Below are positions 19,223-29,024 of a stretch of 64,000 nt of DNA, one piece after another; the stretch's first letter is position 1, and the number at the start of each line of letters is the position of its first letter. The position numbers and the translations under genes were made by a program. Location of the stretch: contig JAJFGN010000024.1 in assembly GCA_021776115.1 (NCBI GenBank), positions 1 to 64,000 on the forward strand, given 5' to 3'. The notes under the pieces were generated by a model, which saw nothing but the letters and a program-made list of their open reading frames with translations, did not search any database and was not told the DNA's origin. The stretch is from Kiloniellaceae bacterium (GTDB taxonomy: Bacteria; Pseudomonadota; Alphaproteobacteria; Kiloniellales; J153).

Positions 19223-22200
19223 TTACGCCTCCGGCCCGGGCGATTCCGGTGCCGTCGCCTCGCCGGTGCCGGGCGCGGCGCGCTTGCGGCGCCCGGCCGC
19301 GCGCAGGACGACGTAAAACACGGGCGTCAGGAACAGCCCGAACAGCGTCACCCCGAGCATGCCCGAGAACACGGCGGTGCCGAGGGCCTGGCGCATCTCC
19401 GCGCCCGGTCCGGTGGCGATGGCCAGCGGCACGACGCCCAGAATGAAAGCGAACGCGGTCATCAGGATCGGCCGCAGGCGCAGCCGGCAAGCCTCGACCA
19501 CCGCCGGGATCGGGTCGAAGCCCTCTTCCTCCTTCTGCCTAGCGAACTCGACAATCAGGATGGCGTTCTTGGCGGCCAGTCCCACGAGCACGATGAGCCC
19601 GATCTGGGTCAGGATGTTGTTGTCCATGCCGCGCACCGTAACGCCGGTTAGCGCCGACAATACGCTTAACGGCACGATCAGAATGATGGCGAGCGGCAGC
19701 ATCCAGCTTTCGTACTGAGCCGCCAGCAGCAGGAAGACGAACACCACGGACAGGGTGAAGATGAAGACCGCCGTGTTGCCGCTCTGCTGCTCCTGGAACG
19801 CGAGTTCGGTCCATTCGAAGCCGATGCCCTGGGGCACGATCTCGGCCGCCAGGCGCTCCATGACGCCCAGAGCATCGCCGGACGAGACGCCGGGCGCCGC
19901 GTTGCCCTGGATCGGCACCGACGGGTACATGTTGTAGCGCTGGACCAGGTTGGGGCCGGCCACGTCGCGTATGTCGACCAAGGTCCCAAGCGGCACCAGC
20001 GCCCCGGTCGCGGAGCGGACCTTCAGGCGCAGGATATCCTCGCGCTCGTTCCGGAACGCCTGGTCGGCCTGGGCGCGGACCTGGTACACCCGTCCAAATG
20101 CGTTGAAATCGTTGACATAGGCCGCGCCAAGGTTGACCTGCAGGGTCTCGAAGATCGCCGATATGGGCACATTCAGCATGCGCGCCCTGGTGCGGTCGAT
20201 CTCCAGGAATATCTGCGGATTGGACGCGCTGAAAGTGGTGAAAACCCCGGTGACGCCGGGCGTTTGCCCGGCTTGCCCCATGATTTGATAGGCCGATGCC
20301 AGGACCCTATCGACCTCGTCGCCGAGGCGTTCCTGAAGCTGCATCTTGAAGCCGCCGGCGTTGCCGATTCCACGCACCGGCGGCGGTGGAATCGCGATGA
20401 TGAATGCCTCTTGGATCGATTGCAGACGCCCAAAGAGGTCGCCGATGATCGCCCCGGCGGGCATGCCTTTCGCGGTGCGCTCCGCGAACGGTTCGAAGAG
20501 CACGAAGATCGCGGCGGCGTTGCTGGCGTTTGTGAATGTGGCGCCGGAGAAGCCCGCGAAGGCGACCGCGTTGGTGACCCCGGGCGTGGCCCGGATGATC
20601 TCGGAGGCGGTCTGCACGACCGCGTCCGTGCGCGATAACGAGGCCCCGCCGGGAAGCCGCACGACGACGATTCCGTAGCCCTGGTCCAGAGTCGGGATAA
20701 ACCCGCGCGGGACCGTGTTGACCAACTGCACAGTGCCCGCGAGCAGTCCGGCGAACACCACGAGCATGACCAAGCGCCACCGCGTCACGAATCCGACCAC
20801 GCCCGCGTAGGCCCGGGTCAACGCATCGAACGCGCGGTTGAACGCGCTGGCCGCCATCTGGCCCCAGCGCGCCAGGAAAAAGCGCGGCCGGGGCGCGTGG
20901 TGCGGTTTCAGCAGCAGGGCGGCGAGCGCCGGCGAAAGGGTCAGGGAGTTGATCGCCGAGATGACGGTCGAGGCCGCGATGGTCAGGGCGAACTGGCGAT
21001 AGAACTGGCCGGAGATGCCGGGAATGAAGGCGGTCGGCACGAACACCGCCACCAGGACCAGCGACATCGCGATAACGGCGGTGCCGACCTCGTCCATCGT
21101 GCGGTGCGCGGCCGCGCGCGGGGCCATGCCTTGCGCGATGTTGCGCTCCACGTTCTCGACCACGACGATGGCGTCGTCGACCACGATGCCGATGGCCAGG
21201 ACGAAGCCGAACAGGGTCAGCGTATTTATCGAGAATCCGAAGCCGGCCATGATCGCGAAGGTGCCGATCAACGATACCGGGATCGCCACGATCGGGATGA
21301 TCGCGGTGCGCCACGATTGCAGGAAGACGACGATGACCAGCACCACCAGGACGATCGCCTCGAGGATCGTCTTGTAGACCTCTTCGATCGATTGGGCGAT
21401 GAACTCGGTCGGATTGTAGACGATCCGGTAGTCGATACCGGGCGGGAAGTCGGCCTGCAGGCGCCGCATGGTCGCGAGGATCTGCGCCGCCGTCTCCAGC
21501 GCGTTGGTCCCCGGCCTTTGGAAGATGCCGAGCGCGACCGCCGGCTTTCCGTTCAGGTAAGAATTGGTGATGTAGTCCTTCGCGCCCAGCTCGACCCGGG
21601 CGACGTCCTGCAGGCGGATCAGGCGGCCGTCCGCCCCGGCCTTGACGATCACCTGACGGAATTGCCTCACGTTGTCGAAGCGGCCTTGCGTGGTGACGAC
21701 GAACTGAAAGGCATCGTCGCTCGGAGTCGGCGGTGCGCCGAGCGAACCGCCGGAAACCTGCACGTTCTGTTCGCGTAGCGCCGCCACGACATCGCCGGCG
21801 GCCAGTCCATAGGTCTGCAGCTTTTCCGGGTCAAGCCAGACCCGAAGCGAATACTCCCGCTCTCCGAAGATGGTCAGGCTGCCGACCCCGTCCAGGCGCA
21901 ACAGGATGTCCCGGACACGGGTCTTCGCGTAGTTCGAGACGTAGAGCTGGTCGTAGCTCTCGTCCGGCGAGAGCATGTGCACAACCATCATAAGGTCCGG
22001 CGAACTCTTGGTTGTGGTCACGCCCTGGCGGCGCACTTCCTCGGGCAGGCGGGGTTCGGCGATCGCGACGCGGTTTTGGACCAGGACCTGGGCGGTATCG
22101 AGATCGGTGCCGAGACGGAACGTGATCGTTAGCGACACGCTGCCGTCGCTGGTCGAGTACGAGGACATGTAGAGCATGCCCTCGACCCCGTTGACTTCCT

Positions 22201-22405
22201 GCTCGATGGGAACCGCGACGGTCCGGGCGACCGTTTGCGCGTCCGCGCCCGGATAGTTGGCGCGCACGACGATGCTCGGCGGGGCGATCTCGGGGTACTG
22301 GGTGACCGGCAGGGACAAGGCGGATATGACGCCGACGATGACGATGATCAACGACACGACCGAAGAGAAGATCGGCCGGTCGACGAAGAAATGGGTGAAT
22401 TTCAT
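19223..22405 (-). CDS. RND efflux pump inner-membrane transporter (HAE1/AcrB family)
   Basis: A 1060-residue proton-driven exporter with the RND layout: one N-terminal helix, a large periplasmic loop, helices 2-7, a second periplasmic loop and helices 8-12. The proton-relay segment 'GIVVDDAIVVVENVERN' carries the paired Asp residues of helix 4, and 'PGGASLSRTDAV' and 'LAAKNAILIVEFA' are family hallmarks. It would form a tripartite pump with the adaptor encoded upstream. No outer-membrane channel gene or TetR regulator lies beside it, so a shared TolC-type channel is likely. Substrate unknown. Confidence 0.95.
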   Translation of the reverse strand: MKFTHFFVDRPIFSSVVSLIIVIVGVISALSLPVTQYPEIAPPSIVVRANYPGADAQTVARTVAVPIEQEVNGVEGMLYMSSYSTSDGSVSLTITFRLGTDLDTAQVLVQNRVAIAEPRLPEEVRRQGVTTTKSSPDLMMVVHMLSPDESYDQLYVSNYAKTRVRDILLRLDGVGSLTIFGEREYSLRVWLDPEKLQTYGLAAGDVVAALREQNVQVSGGSLGAPPTPSDDAFQFVVTTQGRFDNVRQFRQVIVKAGADGRLIRLQDVARVELGAKDYITNSYLNGKPAVALGIFQRPGTNALETAAQILATMRRLQADFPPGIDYRIVYNPTEFIAQSIEEVYKTILEAIVLVVLVIVVFLQSWRTAIIPIVAIPVSLIGTFAIMAGFGFSINTLTLFGFVLAIGIVVDDAIVVVENVERNIAQGMAPRAAAHRTMDEVGTAVIAMSLVLVAVFVPTAFIPGISGQFYRQFALTIAASTVISAINSLTLSPALAALLLKPHHAPRPRFFLARWGQMAASAFNRAFDALTRAYAGVVGFVTRWRLVMLVVFAGLLAGTVQLVNTVPRGFIPTLDQGYGIVVVRLPGGASLSRTDAVVQTASEIIRATPGVTNAVAFAGFSGATFTNASNAAAIFVLFEPFAERTAKGMPAGAIIGDLFGRLQSIQEAFIIAIPPPPVRGIGNAGGFKMQLQERLGDEVDRVLASAYQIMGQAGQTPGVTGVFTTFSASNPQIFLEIDRTRARMLNVPISAIFETLQVNLGAAYVNDFNAFGRVYQVRAQADQAFRNEREDILRLKVRSATGALVPLGTLVDIRDVAGPNLVQRYNMYPSVPIQGNAAPGVSSGDALGVMERLAAEIVPQGIGFEWTELAFQEQQSGNTAVFIFTLSVVFVFLLLAAQYESWMLPLAIILIVPLSVLSALTGVTVRGMDNNILTQIGLIVLVGLAAKNAILIVEFARQKEEEGFDPIPAVVEACRLRLRPILMTAFAFILGVVPLAIATGPGAEMRQALGTAVFSGMLGVTLFGLFLTPVFYVVLRAAGRRKRAAPGTGEATAPESPGPEA

Positions 22406-22429
22406 CGAGGTGGGTTCCGCGATCGCCTT

Positions 22430-23590
22430 CTACGAGCGGCTCGCCGGCAGCTCGATGACCTCCGGATCGACCTTGAGCCCCGGACGCACGCGGATCAGGC
22501 CCTTGACCACGAGGTTTTCGGTCCCGTCCAGGCCTTTGCGCACCACGCGGTAGCCGTCGATGCGGGGGCCGGGCCGGATGACCTTGGCGGATACGGTGTT
22601 GTCGTCTCCCACGATGTAGACGATTCGGCGATCCTGGTCATTGCCGATGGCCTCGTCGGGAATCAGGATGCCATCGTAGAGAGGCGATCCGGGGATGCTG
22701 ATTCGGCCAAACAGTCCGGGCTGCAGGATCAGGCTTTCGTTCGGGAACACGGCGCGGCCGCGCATCGTGCCGGTCGCCTCGTCGATCCGGTTGTCGACGA
22801 AGTCCAGAATTCCGCGCTGTTCGCCAATCGCTTCGTCGGCCACGCTCACGCGCACCTCGTAGGGCGTGACCCGGCCGGACGGCCGAGTCCCCTCGCGGCC
22901 CATGCGCGCGTAAGCCAGGTACGACCGCTCATCGACGTCGAAATAGAATTGGATCGGATCCAGCGAGGCGATATTCGTGAGTACGGTCTCGTTGGCGCTG
23001 ATCAGGTTGCCCACGGAAACGCGCTTGTTGCTTATTCGTCCGGCAGCCGGCGCGCGAATCTCGGTGAATTCCATATCCAATTCAGCGCGCCGCACGGCGG
23101 CCTTGGCCCCTTCGATTTGCGCCTGCGCGGCGGCATAGCGTTGCCGGCGTTCGTCCAGGGTCGAGCGTGAGATGTTTCCCCGCGTGACCAGGGCCTCCGC
23201 CCGCTCGAGCTCCTTCGAGGCAAAATTGAACTCGGTCCTGGCGACGTTCAGCGTCGCGGCCGCCTCGTCGAGGACCGCCTTGTAGGGCCGCTGGTCGATG
23301 GTGAAGAGCAGGTCACCCACTTTAACGAGCGTGCCTTCCTCGAAGTGGGCCTTCTGTAAGTAGCCGGAGACGCGTGCGCGCATGTCGACGCTGTCAACCG
23401 CCGCGAACCGGCCGGTGAAGTCGTCCCATTCCATGATCGGCTTGACGACCGGCTTGGCGACGGTGACCTTTGGCGGGGCCGAAGGCGCGGACAGGGCCCC
23501 GGCCGTCTCGTCAAAACAGCCGGACAGGATTAAGCCGATAGCGGCCGCGATTGTCGGTGCTACGAGTCTTCTCGAGTACCTTCGCTTCAT
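22430..23590 (-). CDS. RND efflux periplasmic adaptor subunit (membrane fusion lipoprotein)
   Basis: Periplasmic adaptor linking the RND transporter to an outer-membrane channel. The 386-residue product starts MKRRYSRRLVAPTIAAAIGL and has a lipobox 'LILSGC', a biotinyl-lipoyl-like segment starting 'VDMRARVSGYLQKAHFEEGT', an alpha-helical hairpin (about residues 90-160), and beta-barrel and membrane-proximal domains. The reading frame runs 31 codons further upstream, without a plausible signal. It is 24 nt upstream of the transporter gene in the same operon. The regulator is not visible. Confidence 0.93.
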   Translation of the reverse strand: MKRRYSRRLVAPTIAAAIGLILSGCFDETAGALSAPSAPPKVTVAKPVVKPIMEWDDFTGRFAAVDSVDMRARVSGYLQKAHFEEGTLVKVGDLLFTIDQRPYKAVLDEAAATLNVARTEFNFASKELERAEALVTRGNISRSTLDERRQRYAAAQAQIEGAKAAVRRAELDMEFTEIRAPAAGRISNKRVSVGNLISANETVLTNIASLDPIQFYFDVDERSYLAYARMGREGTRPSGRVTPYEVRVSVADEAIGEQRGILDFVDNRIDEATGTMRGRAVFPNESLILQPGLFGRISIPGSPLYDGILIPDEAIGNDQDRRIVYIVGDDNTVSAKVIRPGPRIDGYRVVRKGLDGTENLVVKGLIRVRPGLKVDPEVIELPASRS

Positions 23591-23817
23591 GCTGAACTCC
23601 GCGACCGGTGCCTGCCCAAAGACCGCAGCGAATATCTTTTGCCGATCGGACCCTATGGTCGCCGATCTCGGCCCATGGTTCAACCTCAGGGCTTATAGGG
23701 GCATGGGTCGATCCCAGCTCAAGAGCGGGGTCGTTTACGATAGAGATGCCGCTGGCAAAACATCGGAAGGGCCGTATGCTTGCGGCGGATCTCTGAAACA
23801 GCTTGGCGATAAGCCCG

Positions 23818-24819
23818 ATGGCCGAGATTCGATTCACTTACCTGTCCGGCCCGGATATCGCGCGTCTCGAGATGACCGATCGGGAAATCCTGGACGCGGT
23901 CGAGACTGGGTTGCGCGCGCAGGGCCAAGGTCAGACCGTGATCGAGCCGCGCGTGCACCTGGAACCCGATCCTGCCTTCAACGGACACTTCAATGTCTTG
24001 CGCGGTTATGTCGCGCCGCTCGGTTACGCGGGCGTCAAGATCGTCGGCGACTATGTCGACAATTATAAGCAGGGCCTGCCCTCGGAGATGGCGTTGCTCA
24101 ATCTCTTCGACCCGCGCACCGGCATGCCGCGCGCCCTGGTCGACGCCACCGCGATTACCGAGATGCGCACCGGCGCCTTGACCGCGCTGGGTGCGAAGTA
24201 TTTGGCGCGCAAGGGTTCCAAGGTGCTGGGCCACATTGGCGCGCGCGGCACGGCCTACTGGAACGTGCGCCTGCTCGATCGCCTGTTCGATTTCGACGAG
24301 ATTCGCGTCCACTCGCGCCGGCGCGAAAGCCGCGAGCCCTTCGCGGCGCGCCTGGCGCAAGATTTGGGCAAGGACGTGCGCGCGGTCGACACCTGGCAAG
24401 CCTGCCTGGAGGGCGCGGACATCCAAGTCGAGGCGTCGCGCCTACCGGCGCCGGAACCTCTGTTCAAAACCGAATGGGTCAAGCCGGGGAATTTCGTCGT
24501 GCCCTACGGCACCATGAGTGCGGTCGAGCTGTCGCTGACCGACGTCATGGACAAGCTGGTCGTCGACGATTGGGGCCAGTGCCAGGGCGGTAAGCTGGGC
24601 AGCCTGCGCGCCCACGTCGAGGCCGGAAAACTAAGCGCGGAGACTCTCCACGCCGAAATGTGCCAGATCGTGACCGGCGCGCGTCCGGGCCGCGAAAGCG
24701 ACGCCGAGACCATCCTGTTCTGGCACCGGGGACTATCGCTATCCGACATCGCGCTCGGCGCGGCGATGCTGGAGAAGGCCCATAAGCTCGGCGTGGGACA
24801 AGACCTGCGCTACGCTTAG
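23818..24819 (+). CDS. Ornithine cyclodeaminase / mu-crystallin family protein
   Basis: A 333-residue NAD(P)-dependent enzyme of the OCD/mu-crystallin family. The Rossmann segment is 'KVLGHIGARGTAYWNVRLLDRLF', and the substrate-binding region contains 'GVKIVGDYVDNY' and 'RTGALTALGAKYLARKG'. Related enzymes include ornithine cyclodeaminase, alanine dehydrogenase and delta1-pyrroline-2-carboxylate reductase; the sequence alone does not choose among them. The ATG at 23818 is preferred over an in-frame TTG at 23803. It is 75 nt upstream of a TAXI binding protein on the same strand. Confidence 0.88.
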   Translation: MAEIRFTYLSGPDIARLEMTDREILDAVETGLRAQGQGQTVIEPRVHLEPDPAFNGHFNVLRGYVAPLGYAGVKIVGDYVDNYKQGLPSEMALLNLFDPRTGMPRALVDATAITEMRTGALTALGAKYLARKGSKVLGHIGARGTAYWNVRLLDRLFDFDEIRVHSRRRESREPFAARLAQDLGKDVRAVDTWQACLEGADIQVEASRLPAPEPLFKTEWVKPGNFVVPYGTMSAVELSLTDVMDKLVVDDWGQCQGGKLGSLRAHVEAGKLSAETLHAEMCQIVTGARPGRESDAETILFWHRGLSLSDIALGAAMLEKAHKLGVGQDLRYA

Positions 24820-24894
24820 GCGTCCTGGCCGGTCCCGCTGGCCCCATACAAACGCCCCTGATAGGGTGGCGGCGGCCGTGTAGGGAGGATTGCC

Positions 24895-25872
24895 ATGTTT
24901 AAGAGACTTTGGGGCGCCGTGGCCGCGGTCACGCTCGCGTCGGTGACCCTGACCGCCGGGACGGCGCGGGGCCAGCAGGCCGAGGATTATCGGGAGAACA
25001 TCAATAAGGGCACCGTTTCGATCATCTCCGGCGGCATCAGCGGCACCTACGTGCGCATTGCAGCCGACCTCGCGAACGTCTTGGACGATGGCGACGATCT
25101 TCGCGTTCTCGCCATCATGGGCAAGGGCTCGGTCCAGAACATCGACGATATCTTGTACTTGCGCGGGATCGACATTGGGATCGTCCAATCGGACGTCTTC
25201 GCCTTCGTGAAGCGTCAGAACAAGCATCCAACCATCGACGAGAGAATTCGTTACATAACAAAGCTATATAACGAAGAATTCCACTTGCTTGCGAACGAGA
25301 GCTTTGCGCGGGTCGAGGATCTGGCCGGTAAGCGGGTCAACTTCGGCCGGCGGGGCAGCGGTACCGCGATGACCGCCAGCGTGATCTTCGATACCTTGGG
25401 CATCGCGGTCGTGCCCGTCTACGACGACCAGCCCTTGGCACTGGAAAAGGTAAAGGCCGGAGGCATCGCCGCCATGGTCTATGTCACCGGTAAGCCGGGC
25501 GCGATTTTCGAGACTATTGGCACCAGCGACACGGTGCATTTTTTGGACATGCCCCTTACGCCCGCGCTTATGGAGACTTACCTGCCGTCGCGCCTGACAA
25601 GCCAGGATTATCCAGGACTAGTCCCAGCGGGTGAGGAAGTCCGGACCTTGGCCGTGGGCGCCGTCATGGCCGTGTACAACTGGCCGGAGGACCATCCGCG
25701 GCGGCCAAAGGTGAGCCGGTTTATCGACGCCTTCTTCAGCAAGTTCGCCGCGTTTCAGGGCCCGCCGCGCCACCCAAAATGGCGCGAAGTCAGCCTCAAC
25801 GCGACAGTGCCGGGTTGGACACGCTATGAGCCGGCCGAGGCCTGGCTGCAACGCAACGCCGTGAACCAGTAA
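24895..25872 (+). CDS. TAXI family TRAP transporter solute-binding subunit
   Basis: A 325-residue periplasmic protein with a signal peptide (about residues 1-26, ending 'ARGQQ') and the TAXI-family pattern 'SIISGGISGTYVRIAADLANVL' and 'DIGIVQSDVFAFVK'. TAXI proteins deliver carboxylates or amino acids to a fused TRAP permease, but no permease gene is adjacent, so this is an orphan binding subunit. A strong GGGAGGATT ribosome binding site precedes the ATG. The ligand is unknown; the ornithine cyclodeaminase-like neighbour hints at an amino acid. Confidence 0.88.
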   Translation: MFKRLWGAVAAVTLASVTLTAGTARGQQAEDYRENINKGTVSIISGGISGTYVRIAADLANVLDDGDDLRVLAIMGKGSVQNIDDILYLRGIDIGIVQSDVFAFVKRQNKHPTIDERIRYITKLYNEEFHLLANESFARVEDLAGKRVNFGRRGSGTAMTASVIFDTLGIAVVPVYDDQPLALEKVKAGGIAAMVYVTGKPGAIFETIGTSDTVHFLDMPLTPALMETYLPSRLTSQDYPGLVPAGEEVRTLAVGAVMAVYNWPEDHPRRPKVSRFIDAFFSKFAAFQGPPRHPKWREVSLNATVPGWTRYEPAEAWLQRNAVNQ

Positions 25873-25877
25873 CCGAA

Positions 25878-28871
25878 TTACGGGTTCTGCCAGGCGCGTA
25901 GCGCCTCCAGATGACGGCTGGCGTCGTCGTCGCCCGCCGACAGCGCGCGTTCATACCACTGTGTGGCGACCGCTGGGTCAGCGAACGCGCCGAGCACGCC
26001 TAGTCCGCTTAATACGCGCGGGTCGTAGGTTTGCGCCACCGCCATCAAGGCCGCCGTATCGCCAAGATCGGCGGCCTGCTCGAAGAATAGGCGTGCCGAG
26101 GCGATATCACCGCGACCCAGGTACTCATTGCCGCGCGCCAACATAAGCTTGGCCGAGCCATCGCGGCTGGCGACTTGCTCTGCCGCCCGGGATTCGGCGG
26201 CGCCTTGAGGCGTCGCGCCCGTGGCGCTGTCCGCGACCGGCGTAAGCGGCCCCGCATCGAGTTTTTTATCGGCGGGCGAGGCCGCCGCCGCGCCAATCGT
26301 GGCTTCCTTCGACGAGCCTGTCTGAGGACGAAGGTCGCTGGCGGCGACCGGCGTCGCCCGGCCCTTCAACGCGGCTAGGTTGGTGGCCAGTGTTCTTGCT
26401 TCCGCTTTCCAGCTTTCGACCGCCTCCAGCAGCAGATCCGATTTCTCGTCGGCCTTGCGGGCCCGGGTTCTCAGGTTGAGAACTTCGGCCTGAGCGGCCG
26501 CCATGCTTACGACCAACGACTCGACACGGCTCTGAGCCGCGGTGCGCGCCGCGCCCTGTTCCTCGGCAAGGTGTTTTGCCTCTTCAAGCTCTTTGGCCAG
26601 ACGATCCGCGTCGGCCTTCCTGGCCGCCGCGGCCGCGCGCACGGTTTCGGCGGCCTGGCGAGACTCCGCCACTTCTTGAGTCAGGGCGTCGGCTTGGGCC
26701 AGGGCTTCCTGGCGATCCTCGCTGAGCATCGCAACCCGGCGCTCGGCCGCGGCCAAGCGTGCCACGAGTTGTGCCGAGGCGCCGTTGGTGCCCTCAAGAG
26801 AGGTGCGCAGTGTGGCAGCCTCGTCTTTGAAGCTGGCCAAATCGCGCTCCAGGGTGTCGGCCTTGGCGACGGCGGATGCCCGGTCCGCCTTGAGGGCCGC
26901 GGCTTCCTCGCGCGCCTTGGCGAGAAACTCCGACAGCTGGGCGGCCTCGGTGTTGAGGCCGTCCGCTTCCGTACGCAAATCCGTATTCGCCTTTAGCGCC
27001 AGGGCAAGGTCTTGCGCCAGAGCCTGGCTTTTCTTTGCCGCTGCATCCGCGCCGGCGCGAATTTGCGCACTGTTTTGGCGCTCAGCCGCGAGGCGGGACG
27101 CGAGTTCGGCCGTCTGCTGCCCGCCTAGCTCAGCGGCTTTTTGCAGACGCGCGACGTCGAGCTTGGCGGCATCCAAGGCGGCGCCCAAGCGGCGGGATTC
27201 CGTCTCCGCCGCCGCCAGTCGTTCGGCGCGCGCACGTGTTTCCCCGAGTTCCTTATTCAGCGCCGCAAATTGCGCCTTGAGCGCGAGTTGATCTTTCTCC
27301 TGCGCCTGAATCTGTTGCTTGGACGTGGCCAGTTCCTTTTCAAGCCGCTGGACCACCGCTTGAGCCGCCGAGCCGGATTGATCGAGGTTTTCAATCTCGT
27401 CCTTTGCAGCCGCAAGGGCCTTGGCGCCCTCTTGCTCCAGCCGCAGGCGCGCCAGCATGCCGGCCTCGATTTCGCCTTGGGCCGTCGCCAAGGCTTCGGT
27501 CAAGTCGGTTGCTTCTGCCTGGGCGGATTGCGTGGCGTTGTTCGCCTGGTTCAGCGCTTCGCGTGCCGCCTTCAACTCTTTTTCAATGGCCTGCACCGCC
27601 GCGCTGCCACCGCTGCGTGCGGCGGTTAAGGCGGCGGTGAGATCGCCGACGGTGCCACGCAGTTCAGCGTTAGATTTTTGGACCTCCGTAAGGCGCGGGC
27701 CCAAGGAGCTGATGTCTTCGATGCGCGCGCGCAGGGTATCGATCTGGCGCCGTGCGCCGCTAAGCTCGCCTGTAAGGCGTTCGGTTTCCCCGCTTGCCGC
27801 GGCGGCGCGTGCAAGAGAATCGGTAACGCGCTGCTCCATCGCGGCCAGCTCCGATCGGTCCAGCCGCTCGCCAAACAAAAACGGATTTAACCCGGGGCCT
27901 CTGAGTTCAACCCAGGTGACGCCACTTGCGACCGCGATGAGCGCACCGCCAAGGAGGCCGGCGGCCGCGATCAAGGTTAGCGTGGCCGTGGCGGGGCGTT
28001 CGGAGCGGGAGGAGGCGATCGCCGGGGCCGGCCTCATCACCGTTATGGGAACGTCTTGTGCCCTGGACGCGATGTCACGCATCGATTCGAGCTTGGAACT
28101 CTGACCCAAATCGCGGCTTAAGTCCGCCGCCGGTCGCTTTTTCGAGGAGCGAATTACCCGCGCGACGCGCGGCGGCTTGGCTCTGGCGCTGGGCGGGCGC
28201 CGGCGACCGTCCAAATCGTCGGCACCGGTGGGCTGGTCGCCTTTGGCGCCCTCGGGCGGCGCCGTATCTTTCTCGCCCTGCTGCGCGGCAGCCTGGGAAC
28301 TTTTCTCTTGTCCCGTGGCTGTCGCGATTTTCTCGCTGGCGGCCGAATTTTCCCGTGCAGCCGCTATTTCCGCGGCCGGCTCCGCCGGATCGGAACCGAG
28401 GGGCGCCCGCCGCGACGCCGTCGCCGTAAGAGCCGACGGACCCATCCGGTCCATGGCCCTGACCACTAGCCTGGACATATCGCTTGGCGTGCGCGCAGGC
28501 GCGGCCGTCTCTGGTCCGGAAGTTTCCGGTGGGCCGGGCGAGGGAGTCGTTCCGAGGGACAGGAGCTCACCCGAAGGGAGGGGAGTTTCCGGCCAGAAGT
28601 GTGGCAGTAGCCGGTCTCGCTCGCGGCAGAAAGCTTCCAGATCGTCCCAGCAAAGCTCACGCAGGGGGTCCGGTTCGATCTTTAGGGTCGCGGGCGCGCC
28701 CTTATCTGCGCCTGCGTCCAGGCCGATGTGAGCGCCATCGGCCGCGGCAGCATAAGCCCACTCCGCCAACTCGCGCTCGACATCCTCGGCGCTGTCCCCG
28801 GTCTCGGCGCTCCACAGGCGAGCGATCTCCGCGATGCTCAGCTGTTGCGGCCGTACTTCCTGTTCGGCCAT
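25878..28871 (-). CDS. Large membrane-anchored coiled-coil protein with Sel1-like C-terminus
   Basis: The 997-residue product is not a recognised named protein. It has an N-terminal soluble domain of about 95 residues, a proline/alanine-rich low-complexity region (100-290) with a basic patch, one transmembrane helix at about 296-319, a very long Ala/Glu/Lys/Arg-rich coiled coil (about 340-860), and a C-terminal tetratricopeptide/Sel1-like segment from about 905 ('LARGNEYLGRGDIASARLFFEQAADLGD'). This suggests a protein spanning the membrane with an extended rod in the periplasm, perhaps an envelope scaffold. It is convergent with the TAXI gene and has its own promoter-like sequence. Confidence 0.85.
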   Translation of the reverse strand: MAEQEVRPQQLSIAEIARLWSAETGDSAEDVERELAEWAYAAAADGAHIGLDAGADKGAPATLKIEPDPLRELCWDDLEAFCRERDRLLPHFWPETPLPSGELLSLGTTPSPGPPETSGPETAAPARTPSDMSRLVVRAMDRMGPSALTATASRRAPLGSDPAEPAAEIAAARENSAASEKIATATGQEKSSQAAAQQGEKDTAPPEGAKGDQPTGADDLDGRRRPPSARAKPPRVARVIRSSKKRPAADLSRDLGQSSKLESMRDIASRAQDVPITVMRPAPAIASSRSERPATATLTLIAAAGLLGGALIAVASGVTWVELRGPGLNPFLFGERLDRSELAAMEQRVTDSLARAAAASGETERLTGELSGARRQIDTLRARIEDISSLGPRLTEVQKSNAELRGTVGDLTAALTAARSGGSAAVQAIEKELKAAREALNQANNATQSAQAEATDLTEALATAQGEIEAGMLARLRLEQEGAKALAAAKDEIENLDQSGSAAQAVVQRLEKELATSKQQIQAQEKDQLALKAQFAALNKELGETRARAERLAAAETESRRLGAALDAAKLDVARLQKAAELGGQQTAELASRLAAERQNSAQIRAGADAAAKKSQALAQDLALALKANTDLRTEADGLNTEAAQLSEFLAKAREEAAALKADRASAVAKADTLERDLASFKDEAATLRTSLEGTNGASAQLVARLAAAERRVAMLSEDRQEALAQADALTQEVAESRQAAETVRAAAAARKADADRLAKELEEAKHLAEEQGAARTAAQSRVESLVVSMAAAQAEVLNLRTRARKADEKSDLLLEAVESWKAEARTLATNLAALKGRATPVAASDLRPQTGSSKEATIGAAAASPADKKLDAGPLTPVADSATGATPQGAAESRAAEQVASRDGSAKLMLARGNEYLGRGDIASARLFFEQAADLGDTAALMAVAQTYDPRVLSGLGVLGAFADPAVATQWYERALSAGDDDASRHLEALRAWQNP

Positions 28872-28910
28872 GAGTGGCGTATTCCCTGCATGCCTCTTGA
28901 TTAGCTCAAT

Positions 28911-28916
28911 ATTATA
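28911..28916 (-). promoter_or_regulatory. Candidate -10 element for the coiled-coil gene
   Basis: TATAAT, read on the minus strand, lies 40 nt before the start codon at 28871. No good -35 hexamer sits 16-18 nt upstream, so the promoter assignment rests on the perfect -10 and its placement. Confidence 0.4.
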
Positions 28917-29024
28917 TCAAAGGGCAGGGTAGCGCCATTGCAGAGATGGAACTGGAAAGAGAAAAAGGGATGCCGAGGCCCGCGTGGTTAATAAATACGG
29001 CGCCCGGCACAATATCCGGCCAGC

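Noticed and set aside
25618-25851. Small frame opposite the TAXI gene
   Set aside because: Lies entirely within the TAXI coding sequence without its own ribosome binding site.
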